64,000 bases of DNA, taken from Mangifera indica (taxonomy: Eukaryota > Streptophyta > Magnoliopsida > Sapindales > Anacardiaceae). Position numbers and translations under genes: made by a program. The notes below the pieces were generated by a model. That model saw nothing but the letters and a program-made list of their open reading frames with translations, searched no databases and was not told where the DNA came from. Positions within the stretch are counted from its first letter, which is position 1, and the number at the start of each line of letters is the position of its first letter. Below, in pieces: positions 35,382 through 46,311 of the stretch. The stretch covers positions 1,922,001 through 1,986,000 of the forward strand of contig NC_058151.1 of the NCBI RefSeq assembly GCF_011075055.1, in the 5' to 3' direction.

Positions 35382-36097
35382 GGCCAAAGCACTATTTGCC
35401 ACCAAAGTATGTTTTTTTTCCAAATTCCTCTCTCCCCTTCCCGGTTAATTTTGAAAATTTCATTTATCCACTTATACACTATTAAAAAAACGGTTTCAAA
35501 GACAAAATCATTATTTTATTTGTAATATTAAAAATAAACTTAAATTTGATTTTATTATTTTCCTAAACCCTAAAAATTAACAATATCTCCCAACCCAAGT
35601 TTTCAAAAACAATATTTTCCCCCCTATGGTTTCCAAACTTTCAAATTGAAATTTTTGACAATGACCGACGATCTCCAGGTGACGTCTCTTCCTCTCCAGC
35701 CTCTCCTCTTTCTGACAGTGCAACATCTCCCCCTCTTCGGTGTCGTTATCGACAAAGACGAACCATTTTCGTCTTTGAACGAAGACAATTTGCCTTCATC
35801 AACGATGATGTCACATGATATCAAAATATGTACGACCGAAAGTAGATGTTTGGAGATCATCGATCATTGTCAAAAAAATTGGATATAAAAGTTTAGAAAC
35901 CCTAAGGGGAAAATATAGTTTTTGAAAACTTCGGTTGGAGGAAAATTATTAGTTTTTAAAGTTTATGAGGGAAAATGATATAACTAATAGACTCAATTAA
36001 TTTTAACGGTTCATGAGCGGGTAAATGAGATTTTCAAATTAACAGGGGGAATTTAGAAAAAAAAAACATAATTTAGGTGGGAAATAGTCCTTTGGCC
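35382..36097. mobile_element. MULE-type element with exact 9-bp duplication
   Basis: The ends GGCCAAAGCACTATTTGCCA and GGTGGGAAATAGTCCTTTGGCC are inverted copies. TATTTTTAT stands directly on both sides (35373-35381 and 36098-36106), an exact 9-bp target-site duplication, the hallmark of Mutator superfamily insertion. The interior has the family landmarks (CCTATGGTTTCC, CGACAAAGACGAACC, AAACCCTAAGGGGAAAA). The two short ORFs inside (80 and 78 aa) are opposite-strand shadows and probably meaningless. It is 716 bp and non-autonomous. Confidence 0.88.
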
Positions 36098-36109
36098 TAT
36101 TTTTATAAG

Positions 36110-36420
36110 CTAAAAGACTTATTCTTATTCAAGGTTCATTATATTCCCAAATTGATATTCGTTAACTATTAAAAATTCAAATACTCACTCATGAGCTGAT
36201 AAAATTAACCGAACCAATTAACGTTATCCATTTTTCCTTAAGTTTGAAAAACTAATAATTTTTTTTAAAATTAAATTTTAAAATGCTACATTTGTTCCTT
36301 ATGGTTTCCTTTGGCCCTTTTTCTTTTTTTTTCAAAATGTTACCAATAAAGTGGTCAGATTAATAAAATTTCCTTTTAAATTAATTTTCATCTTAAATAA
36401 ATACAAATTCAGTTTTAGAG
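36110..36420. mobile_element. Partial MULE-type element end
   Basis: AAAAGACTTATTCTTATTCAAGGTTCATTATATTCCC, followed by ACTCACTCATGAGC and GTTTCCTTTGGCCC, resembles a strongly diverged left half of the same family lying directly beside the complete copy. No right end found. Confidence 0.35.
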
Positions 36421-36467
36421 CCCTAAATTAACTTATCTCAAAAACCGAGTTTGAGAAGACGGAGAAG

Positions 36468-36656
36468 ATGGAGGAGAAGTCAGAGAGTAAGAATGCGAAG
36501 AAGATCATGTCAGCGTGTGATGTTGAAGCTCTGAAGAAATGCTTGGAAGAAAATAAAGGGGACTACATAAAATGCCAATCGCAGATAGAGGCTTTCAAGT
36601 CTTCTTGTTCCTTGAAAAAACCTAACTCACCCATGGGATCTGACCAAAGGCAGTAA
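36468..36656 (+). CDS. Small 62-aa cysteine-patterned (CHCH-like) protein
   Basis: A single-exon frame starting MEEKSESKNAKKIMSACDVE; the ATG sits in a GAAGATGGAG context after a GA-rich leader. Four cysteines are spaced C-x7-C-x10-C-x10-C in a predicted helix-turn-helix (ALKKCLEENKGDYIKC). This resembles small mitochondrial intermembrane-space CHCH proteins, which usually have twin C-x9-C, so it fits imperfectly. An AATAAA signal (CAATAAAAATTG) is near 36759. The protein is conserved-looking and probably real; a role in mitochondrial assembly is only an inference. Confidence 0.7.
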   Translation: MEEKSESKNAKKIMSACDVEALKKCLEENKGDYIKCQSQIEAFKSSCSLKKPNSPMGSDQRQ

Positions 36657-37925
36657 CTCTGGTCCAATGCGATTTCTCATCCATGAGAAGACCTTTTACC
36701 TTTTATCATTATGGGTTAAACCCATTTGCATACTGATTTTGTTTACATATATTCTTCAATAAAAATTGTAAACTTCACTGTTTGATTCATGAAGTTCCAG
36801 TTTCGATGCCGAAGTTCTGTATTTCTCATATGTTATTAAAAGTAATATAAATTCTTTATGAATACACCATGTGATTATGTTGTCTTATTGATATTGGAGT
36901 TGTGTATGTGTTTTTTGGTAGGTAACGTGATACAGGATCGAACCCAAGTCTTCAATCCGAAAGTTCTAATGCATGAGAGTTGTGTGTTGGATTTTTTCAG
37001 TTTTATGGCATTTTGTGGAAAATTTTTAATCAAACAGCAGTATTGAGAGGGAAAAAAAATTGAAATAGGGGAATTACAATACATCTGTGATGGATTGGCA
37101 GTGAATACTTGAGTTTGTAAGAGTCAGTTCTCTTGAAGCCAATTCACAAAAGCAGTTGGCAACCTGAAGAGTGTTTTGCGTAGTTCATCCCCAAATTCAG
37201 ATAGTAATCTGTTGGCAACTAATGGACTTTTTGTTGTGAACTAGATTTGTTGTTGTGGTTCTGCCATTGCTCTCTTAATTTGAAAATTGGTACCTTCTTC
37301 AGCACAGTGGATGGTTCACAATATGAAAAAGACATGGAGGAAATTTGCATAGCATTCAATAGAAGAATTGCATGTATTGATAGTGATTGTGGATCAGGAT
37401 TCACTTGAACGCTACTGCAGGTACATGGCTGAAATGACAAAAAGGGCTGCGATTAATTTTCAAAGATATGCTGAGGACAAACAAATCTTAATAATTTATC
37501 GATATAAACTAAAGTGGTATCATATAATTTGATGATGTGATTAACAAAATTAGTTAATAAAATTTGTTTGTACAGTACAACTGCAAAGCATATTGCATAG
37601 ATCCTTGCTTTTGTTTCCGGCTGGATCTGGCATATGTGATTGTTCTAGCTTCCTTTAACTGGGAATTTCTTTAACAAGTAGGTGGTATTTAAAATGGAAA
37701 TCAGGAGTGAAATTCAAAGGGTTTTAAAGACTTAATTAGTGAAAAAAAGGGCTCAGTATACCTTGGACTTCCTCTTCAAAGAAATATTCACATTGAATAT
37801 TTCTCCTTTCTTTGAGTTCACCCTACACTGAAGGCTGGTATCTATCAATCACTAACCCATGCCACATTTGTACTAATTTTTACAAATGGGCGGTGGAAAA
37901 AATTGTATACATTATAGATTACCAG
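36657..37925. other. Intergenic region between the small protein and the prolyl-hydroxylase-like gene
   Basis: The first 120 bases are the 3' UTR of the small gene. Around 36922 there is GATACAGGATCGAACCCAAG, resembling the T-arm box of a tRNA-derived repeat, but no full tRNA fold follows. 37700-37925 is probably the 3' UTR of the minus-strand gene. Nothing else recognised. Confidence 0.45.
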
Positions 37926-40164
37926 TCAGCATGCTTGACAACTCTTCCTACATGTCCCATAGTAATCGGGCGAGCCTACCATGAAGAGAGGATTCGTTTG
38001 GCATTCCCCTTTGGCAGCCCAATGAGGACAGTCTTCATCTTCATCAGTGCATTCATCACCAACTGATTCAATTGAAATTTTCTCTTTCTTTACCTCTCTT
38101 ATTTGGAAGAATTTGGCCGCACACCACATTTCCCCTTCAAGGACAGGGCATCTGGCATGGGAGCTACTCTCATCAAGGGATGCATTGGGATGTAGAGTGA
38201 AAAACAAAATTGCATTCCCTTTAATAGGTCTTTGGACACTGCTAACTTTTGTGCAATCTGACCAAATCTTGTTCTTCACCTGAGATTGATTGAAACTGTA
38301 TTTTGTTAATCAAAGATGCCTTACCCTAACCCCACTACAATAATAAAAAGTCATTAAGGTAGTTTCTCTCTCACCGCTGAATCAGGGAAAAGAATCTCAC
38401 CACCCCAGGTGACATTTGAAAGATACAAAATAACAGTTGCCATCAAACGCTCACTTAAACCCAGTGTAGATTCATTACCAAAATAATCTAATTTCTGTTT
38501 GCCCTCTTCAAGCCCATAATGCATGATATGCAGAGGCTTACTGTTCTCTGAAGGACAATGAACATCGTGTTAACACCAGATTGAAAAGGTATATCTCAAT
38601 CACGAAATGGAAATTTAGAAGATTAGGACCAGGTATAAGGAGAATACCTTTAGGAAGGAAAGTCCAGGCTGAAATTCTCTCCTCAATCCTTTCAACAATA
38701 TCATCCTAGAATATACAAATATCATTGGCAATATTGTCAAAAAGATAGATATACACATTATTGTGTAGTATGAAAAGTGTTTACAGAAAATCTTTCAAAA
38801 TAACAATTGATCAAACTACGGCTCATCAGCCTTACATTTGAGCTTCAAACTAGAAAGAGAATCTTAATAGGAGAGAAAAGAAAAAAAACAGTATAAAGAC
38901 CACTTGACAAGGAAGCACCATACACAATGGCAAAGTACAATTTGGGAGAAAAACAAAGGCAAGAAAATCCTTGGGAAATTTACATCATACCAACCCCGAT
39001 TTCCAATATTTAACACACAGAATAAGCACTACTTTATCATTTAGAAATATCAGCAAGCATTAGAACTCACCTCTGTAGTTGATTGAGTTCGGTTCATGAA
39101 AACATTCTCTGAATGAAGACTGGTTCCCAAATTTTTTTCTTCTGCCCCATGAGCCTAGGTCCAAAAACAAACATTTTAAACCAGTCCATATACAAATAAT
39201 ATGCTGAAAGAACAGGGCAGAGAATATACCAGAGAAATAAGGTGGTCACACTCCTCATCTGATAGAAACCCCCTATACAAAAAAGCCCTATTGCAAGAAA
39301 CATAATGTTAAATTTTCAACGTCAACAAACCAGTGAAAGCACATAACAATCAATAGCAGCAAACTTATTCGAAGTTGGTTTTGTAGCCAAGAAGACTTGA
39401 AATTTGATAAATGCTGTTTAAGATAGCAAATTTAACAGAAAAATAACCTGTTTTTGTTTGTGTTTTCTTCTGCAAATAGGATAATTGAGCATTTGATCAT
39501 GAGAGCATGATGACATTACACAGAAAAGAATAAAACAAGTAAACCCAAATACCTGACCTTGGTTGCCATGAGAGTTGGATAGCTCTTGACGGATCAATTT
39601 TGTTTGCATTGATTGAATGAAATGATTTTATAACATTTCTCTGGTAAGTTTCTTTGTCCCTTAATTCCTTCCTGCCCCTGAAACCAAAAAAAAAAAAAAA
39701 AAAAGAGAATATCACAAACAGCCTGACAACATTCACAGATATCGCAAAAGAGATCCACAATCTACAACTCATACACAAAACCCAGTTACAGGAATTAGCT
39801 GCGTCACCATTTGTACAAAGAAGAACACGTAAAACTCAAAAGAGGAAAGAAATTTCTCTTCCATCAAATCTCCTTTTGCTCTCATTATCAACATTAAATT
39901 CAGAAAATCATTTAAGCGTCTCATGCACACAAAGAGAAAACATTTTAACAACATCCCAGATCACGAACACCATGAAACCCATCTACATCCAGAGCAGGTT
40001 TGTCCAAACAAATGAATTTCAACCCATAGACTCTGAAAGTACAAAAATGACAATAAAATATAAGAAATAGAAACGAGATCGTTTGTCATTTACCTTTCCG
40101 ACGAATCGCTAAAAAACCGAGAGGTAAAAGCCAAAAGAAGAAACATGGAACGAAGGGAAGCCAT
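37926..40164 (-). CDS. Prolyl 4-hydroxylase-like protein with ShKT tail, degenerate active site
   Basis: Seven exons: 40094-40164, 39558-39677, 39230-39287, 39071-39154, 38648-38705, 38375-38547, 37926-38279; 918 nt, 305 aa. The N-terminus MASLRSMFLLLAFTSRFF is a signal peptide or anchor, fitting ER/Golgi P4Hs that modify extensins and arabinogalactan proteins. Conserved P4H phrases follow (FLYRGFLSDEECDHLISL, ERIEERISAWTFLP, WGGEILFP). The C-terminal ShKT domain, from about residue 262, has six cysteines, ending YGTCRKSCQAC. In the catalytic core the HxD motif reads K149-L-D151, so the first iron-binding His is missing. The distal His229 is kept (SSSHARCP), but the position ten residues later, normally the 2-oxoglutarate-binding Lys, is Met239. 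It is closest to the plant P4H12-like group as I recall. It is probably non-catalytic or altered; P4H identity itself is secure. Confidence 0.9.
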
Positions 40165-40694
40165 TGATTGATATTTGATTAATAACGAAAACAAAACACG
40201 ATCGAAGGTCGAAGCCAACACACTTTCTCAACAAAAGGAGTGTCTTTCGTCAACGTGGAGCTCTTGTTTTTTAATCCCTTTCTACATCTCCATGGGGTAT
40301 TCAGTGGTACCTCGTTGTTTAACTGTAAGGTACTACTGCTTATAGCGAGCCAAACTGAAATCGTTTTTCTGTTTGAGCAACAACATACAAATGGCTCTTA
40401 GGACGATGGAGTATTATTTTATTTTAATTTTAAATAATTTAATATTATGTAATTATATAATAATAAATAATAAATATTTATTTATTTATGTATTTAAAAT
40501 ATATATATATTTATCTTATTTTCTCGTACACATAATTTCAATTTCAATTTTCAGTAGTACGAAGAACAAAATCGAAGCAAGAATGAATTTATCATTTTTT
40601 TTAATCATTATTATTTGATAAATGGGTATGAAGTACGAACGAATGAATGAATGAATGAATGAATGTATGAATAGTTCTCAAATAATAATGTCTA
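40165..40694. other. P4H-like promoter and lipase 3' flank, with a GAAT microsatellite
   Basis: 40165-40300 is the 5' flank of the P4H-like gene. 40390-40620 is AT-rich. At 40641-40664 the tetranucleotide GAAT repeats six times and then degenerates. The 3' end of the lipase gene lies just beyond. Confidence 0.6.
40641..40664. repeat. (GAAT)6 microsatellite
   Basis: Six perfect GAAT units, flanked by GAAC and GTATGAATAG imperfect units. It lies 31 bp beyond the stop codon of the lipase gene and so probably in its 3' UTR. Confidence 0.9.
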
Positions 40695-43600
40695 TCAATT
40701 ATCCCTATGCGATTTCTTCAGTATCAAGTGACCAGATTCATGCTTCTCAAAAAGGCGCTCAATCAACTCGTCCCAAGTTTCTTTTGTTTTGCTCTTTGTA
40801 GATGGAGAAAAAGATGTTTCTCTGCTAGATCCATGCGAGCTCTCGCCTTCCTCTTCATCGAAAGTTCCATACTGAGATGGCACAAGAGCATGCGGCACTG
40901 CCAGCCGAACAGCTCTCTGCAGCGCTGCCTTGTACTCCTGAGTGAGTTCTTTATGCAAAGACTCCTGCCTCTCCATCTTTTGCTTATCTGGTTTTTCCAT
41001 GACTGGATCTTTCTCTAACATTATCTGTGGTTTGAGAAAGGAATGCAAAGCTTCACTATGAATCTGTGATTTCAGCACCAGATTCCTCATTGGTATGAAA
41101 AGAAAAACTAATATTTGAAACCTGGTTTCCTCAAAAAGTTGAACCAAATGCAAGATATGTATACGATATGAAGATAACAAGATTGAAAAACTTACATCCA
41201 AAGCCCTCCGGGCTTCTCTTTGTATCCAAACTATGGCATGATCAGAAGTGGCATTACAAGAAAGAACTATGTGTTCAAACCTCCCGTCCACTGGAACTGC
41301 TGTTCTTACTACGGGGGGAAATCTTCCCAGTCTGCAAGCAAATTATGCAATCAGATGTTGACTCAGTGGTCAAAGCTCAACTTTTTTCTCCAGCCTCAGA
41401 ATTGATCGACATTTCTATTTGATGATAAGCTATGCCATGGACAAAAGCAATTAACTTTACTCCAATTACAAGAGACAGTTAAATGATGCAACATGTGTAA
41501 GAAAAAGAAAACTTGAATATAAGTAGCAGCCTTGCGGGGTGCCTGATTAATAATAGTACCCATCATTTACGAGGAACAGAAACAGAGCTATGATTTATTG
41601 ACTTTTCTGTTTATTTTACCTGAAGGGCTTTCTCTCAACAATGTGATACAAGCGACCAGGTGCATACAACCTCCTTGGATCTTTGAGCATCTTCTCCTCA
41701 GGTATACATGTATCCCTCATACACCTTAGGCATAGTAGACATGGCAAGCTGTTCATATTGAAGAACATCGTCAATATGTTTAAACAACACCAGAATACCA
41801 ATAGGTAATATTTCATGCTCTTTAAATGCCCAATAAACACTTCTTAGATGTCAACCTGAACTTTAAACAAGTATAAGATATTTGCTAAACAAACCTCCTT
41901 TTGTCCAATGACTCATTCGGATGAAATAGTCAACAATATTGCTACCACAAGTAGTATCGATAACAAGAACCTATTAGCTGCAAGCAAATAAAAATATAAA
42001 TATAAAGTATGATAAAGTTTAAATATACCAGAAAAGTGATTTGAAAATGTCTTCCAAAGATGTAGCCGTTCTGGGCAAGAAGTCATCCTGATTCAGTATA
42101 AGCAAAATTAAACATAAAAGAATAAAGTGAAAGACAGTTAAAGAGAACTATCTTATTTTCTAAATTTATTTACAATACCTACTACAAAATGTGGCATCAA
42201 TATCAACTATTCACAACCAAATATACTACACTCCTTGTAAGGAGGACACTATATATTGTTGCAGACACGGGAGACATATGTATCAGCTTATTTCTTGCTC
42301 TAACTTGCAATAATTTCTTCATTATTTAGTCACTGGTTCACATCCAGCTGATTCATCTAAATCTTTTAGAGTGTGCCAAATCAAAATTAATGGCAAGCTT
42401 CATTGTCATATCAATCCATGAGATGAGCAAGTTTACATGGCAGTATTGACTGTCTACAACTTGTGGAAGAAAATTGCATTCTTCAAGATGCAGAAACTGA
42501 TTTCTGCTAGAAATCTAGGGATGGTAAGCTAGCGCAAAATCAAGCAAGAACACATGCATGCAAATGTCTTTTGACAAACTTCAATTGAATTTTCATCTGC
42601 ATCAAAGTTCTGCTGAACAAACCCTACAATAATTGGATGCAAGCTCTCTATGAGAACAAATCTTCCCTAGACAATTGATCTTGTGTTGACAAAGATAGTC
42701 ATGGGGCAGAAAAACACTTTGATCCTGTTGTAATTATACAAGGCATAAGAAATTGATGATGTTTGCAGCAGCCATTCGGAGCTGTACCCCTCCATTGCAT
42801 ATATCTATTGTCTTATCCAGAACAAAATACCTTAGCAAAACCAACAAACAGATGACAGCCAAAAAAAGCAAAGTTGAATGCTATTAGCAACACCAACAAA
42901 CAGAAACAATATAATGGGAGGCACCTTTAAAAGTTTTCATTTTCCAGAAAGCATAAAATCATGTCATACATTAAAAATATATAATGCAGAAACAGATCCT
43001 GAAGCAATTCCAAAATTCTTCCTACCACAAACAAAAGCACCAACATCAAAATGACATGGAACTTGCCTGAAGTACAACAGAATTGATAACATCTGCATAT
43101 CTGACTGCCAAATTTAGTGACATACACCTGGCAGGTGCAATAGCATAGCACCTGATCCTCTTTCTTTCAATGTTTCCCAATTTATCCCTAATTTTCACAA
43201 CCACTAATGCTAGCATTGTCGCCACACCTGACCCAAGAGAATGTCCTGTGAAAGTCAATGTATATTTTGGATACTTTTCTACCATTTCCTTCAAAATCTC
43301 ACACTCTGCATCCAAAACCCACCCAGCAGCCTTCAGTAGTCCATTATGGACATATCCACCATCAAACTTCCTTTTCCCTAGCTTATTATCCAAAAGCACT
43401 TGATAGTCACTCTCCTTGGCCAAATTAAGGCCCCTAATGGCAAGGACTATATCAGAATGTTCATGATCAAGATATAATATATATGGGGGGGCTTGTCCTC
43501 GAGTATCTGCATAAGTCTTTTTCAGTAATAACCAGTCTGGATTAATCCCATATCCTCCAGCGGGCTCCCAAAGCGGATGCCTAAGATCATCTTCATAGAC

Positions 43601-43771
43601 AGCCAGGATATAGCGGCATAGGTGAGGAACAGGCTCAAATTCTTCAGCAGTTGCAACTCCCCAAGTTTCACTGTCATGGCCAGCTGTGTGGAGACATCGC
43701 TTCCACGCCCAGCGGGCACATGCCAGGCAATACACACACTCAAGGAGAGGGAGGCCACATAAAATTGACAT
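40695..43771 (-). CDS. Class-3 lipase, sn1-specific diacylglycerol lipase type
   Basis: Five exons: 43067-43771, 42029-42087, 41620-41748, 41196-41331, 40695-41024; 1359 nt, 452 aa. It starts MSILCGLPLLECVYCLACAR, the conserved beginning of this plant family, and there is no earlier in-frame start. The lipase elbow GHSLG places the nucleophile at Ser178 (codon 43238-43240), followed by RYADVINSVV and, downstream, the cysteine-rich CLPCLLCLRC segment. The tail (about 110 residues) is charged, with a serine-rich patch and ETWDELIERLFEKHESG. The enzyme should hydrolyse acyl esters of glycerolipids; older annotations call homologues calmodulin-binding heat-shock proteins. The N-terminal hydrophobic stretch could tether it to a membrane. 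Intron 1 begins with GC (CAG/GCAAGT). As I recall, the Arabidopsis homologue (At3g49050) lies beside At3g49055, whose homologue is at 27 kb here. Confidence 0.93.
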
Positions 43772-45566
43772 TGATGCCTATGCTCTAATTACACTAAAAT
43801 ATATCAAACATGATAGATTCTGAAATTTAAAGGCAAAAAATACTTGGAAAAATACAACCAAAAAAAAAAAAAAAGGAAAACAGTTGAAAATCTCAATTTG
43901 CGACAAGATAAATGAATGAAGTAGTTTCATCAAAAATTCAAACTTTCTTTTGAAAGAAAGAATCAGTAATCAAAATGGCAACGGCAGTAATGCAAATGTG
44001 ATTAGCAGGAAAAAAGAAAACGACCCTGCAATGTTTTAGAAAAATTTGAAGTACAGATCAAGAGGTAAAGAGAACAATGAACAATGTTGGGTTACGATTT
44101 ACAGGTCCACAGAGAATAGTTATCCAAAATGAATCAATACAACAATAACAGAAACAAAATGGAACGAAAAAGGATGGTATGAACAACAGAAATAACAGCT
44201 TCTATAAGAAGTACTGAGTTGAAGAATCTAAGGTAAAGTCAACTGACAAGGCACCACTCACCAGCCATCAAAATTGAAAATTGCCGAGAACCCAGATACA
44301 GATTCTTGCAAAACGAAGTTATGAAACTGATGATGAAAACTCCAGCATTCAAGTGTAAAATTTTATCAGATAAAAAACTGGGCCAGGAGTTTCATGGTGA
44401 CTGCAAGTGATTAAGACAACAACTTTAAATTAAATGAAACGTAGAAGAGATGTTAAATTAAATTAAATCATGAATAAAATGGAAAAAACAAGGCGACCTA
44501 CAAGTCAAGACAAAATTGAGGTGGGTGTTGAAATGTAGAAGAAGATTATTGGCCATCAAAGAATAGCGCCAGTATAAATTTGTTAGTGTTGTAGTCATAA
44601 TTTAGTCGTTACGAAGCTGCATAGGGGATATGCTGTATATTTGAAACTTCCGATAAAAACTAGACGAATAATAGGGATAAAAGTTTTTGGCAAATGACTG
44701 TGTCCCACCTGAAATTTGATGAACTACCTTTCAAAAGCTCAAGTTTGAGAAGTCTATTTTTCCACCTAACCATTAAGGTTGGATGTTAATTTAACCATCC
44801 ACGGGTACCTTGATGCCTTTGTACAGCGTATAATAAAAACGATATCACGGACATTTTAAATAATGTAAAAAATATATATTTTTATTTAAATTATTATAAT
44901 TTTTTTTCTTTTTCTTCACATTTTTTATTTCTTGGTTGATAGAAACATATAAGAGAAGCTATCGTGTGTTGCCATTGCCTCACCATGCTGTCCTGACCCA
45001 TAGCACCAACCAACCATAATTTGGTTAAATATGTTTGATTTTGTTAAGTTAAAAAATTTATTCTTATAGTTGTATGAGATTAAAGAGACAGTAAATAATC
45101 GAAGGTCTTGTTATTACCTACATGAATCTCTTAACTAGAATTTGAACAATTATCCTTTTACTTAACTCTCAAATCACAACTCATACCCTTAGATGTAAAA
45201 GTTATCGCTTATAAATTTGTTAATTTTTTTTTACGTACTTTTATCAAGGCATCTATCAAGAGGGAAGAGTTTACCTTAATCTCTATTGTGCATACACTAA
45301 CTATCAAAGGCATTAACAATAAACTTGGAGGCTTGAAAAATTATATTAGAAAAAGGCAACTGCTTTCATTTCAATTTTTTTTTTAATTAAAAACCAATTT
45401 CATTTCAAAATTGGTAGTTGCTTCTTTGACCATTTTCTATTTATAGGTGCATACGACTTTTTTTTCAATCGAATATTAGAAAATTGAAATTGGGCTTCTA
45501 ATGGTCCATTACGCTGCGTTTTAATTAAAAAAAACTATAATAAAAGCATCACAAGCCCTGTTGCCA
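43772..45566. other. Lipase 5' region and intergenic DNA
   Basis: 43772-44560 is AT-rich without clear coding; it probably contains the leader and promoter of the minus-strand lipase. 44690-44880 is one end of a MULE-type element. 44900-45500 holds no gene that I can support. Near 45490 TTGGGCTTCTAATGG may be a site-II-like element of the RPL36 promoter. Confidence 0.45.
44690..44880. mobile_element. Single end of a MULE-type element
   Basis: GGCAAATGACTGTGTCCCACC followed by TGAAATTTGATGAAC matches the left terminus of the 1196-2103 copy. No opposite end is found nearby, so it is a truncated copy. Confidence 0.55.
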
Positions 45567-45575
45567 AAACCCTAA
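45567..45575 (+). promoter_or_regulatory. Telo-box AAACCCTAA at the RPL36 start region
   Basis: AAACCCTAA is followed directly by a pyrimidine-rich leader (TTTCTCTTCTGTC). Telo-boxes combined with such leaders are typical of plant ribosomal-protein genes. The leader is spliced to the coding exon at 46310 (GACAG before GTTATGGCT); its donor could not be fixed by eye. Confidence 0.6.
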
Positions 45576-46311
45576 TTTCTCTTCTGTCAGGCCAGAAGAT
45601 CTTTGCTGCTCAGGCTCGTCTAGTGGTACTCTCTCGTTCTCTTACTCTGTGCGGCTTCGTAGAAAACTCTGGAACTAAGAAACTATTTGAGATCGTTTCT
45701 ATTAAGTTAACTTGGTTCTTAGTAAACGAAAACGCAAGTGATGTTGATTTGATTGATCTTTATTTGGCCTTTTTCATTTGTATTCTATGTTTTGAATGTT
45801 ATGTTAGTTAATGTTAGCCTTTTTTGTCTCTTTTGTTCGTCTTTGTGAATTCATAAGCTCTCTCTTAGTTTATTTATTTATTGTTTTTCTTGACCATATG
45901 AACACTTTGTGTGTGTTTAAATGCATGGGTTTGTTTGTTAGCTTGTATGATGTTTCAACTTGGGATTTAGGTGCCGGTTGTAAAATGCCATTTCAGTTCT
46001 GTTATCAATTTATCCAATGATACAGGAAATGTATTTTTTTTCTATTCTATTTTATGGTTTTGGAGACGTTTGTTTATTTTTATTAAAGATTTAATAAAAG
46101 CTGGGAGGTTCTTGTCATTGAGTATATCTCTGTCATCTTAATGATGTAATGATAATTACGATTTGAAGTGTTTGATTTGAGTAACAATATTTGGATGGAA
46201 TGGGCTGAAAGGCATGTTAATTTTGTGTTGAATGTTTCTGTTTTGCTTTCTGGGTGTTAGAAATTTGGGCCAATTGTGTATTTATTTAGTTGACGTATGT
46301 GTTGACAGGTT

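Noticed and set aside
36917..36990. tRNA-like T-arm (GGATCGAACCCAAG)
   Set aside because: No matching acceptor, D or anticodon arms could be folded around it; most likely a tRNA-derived repeat scrap.
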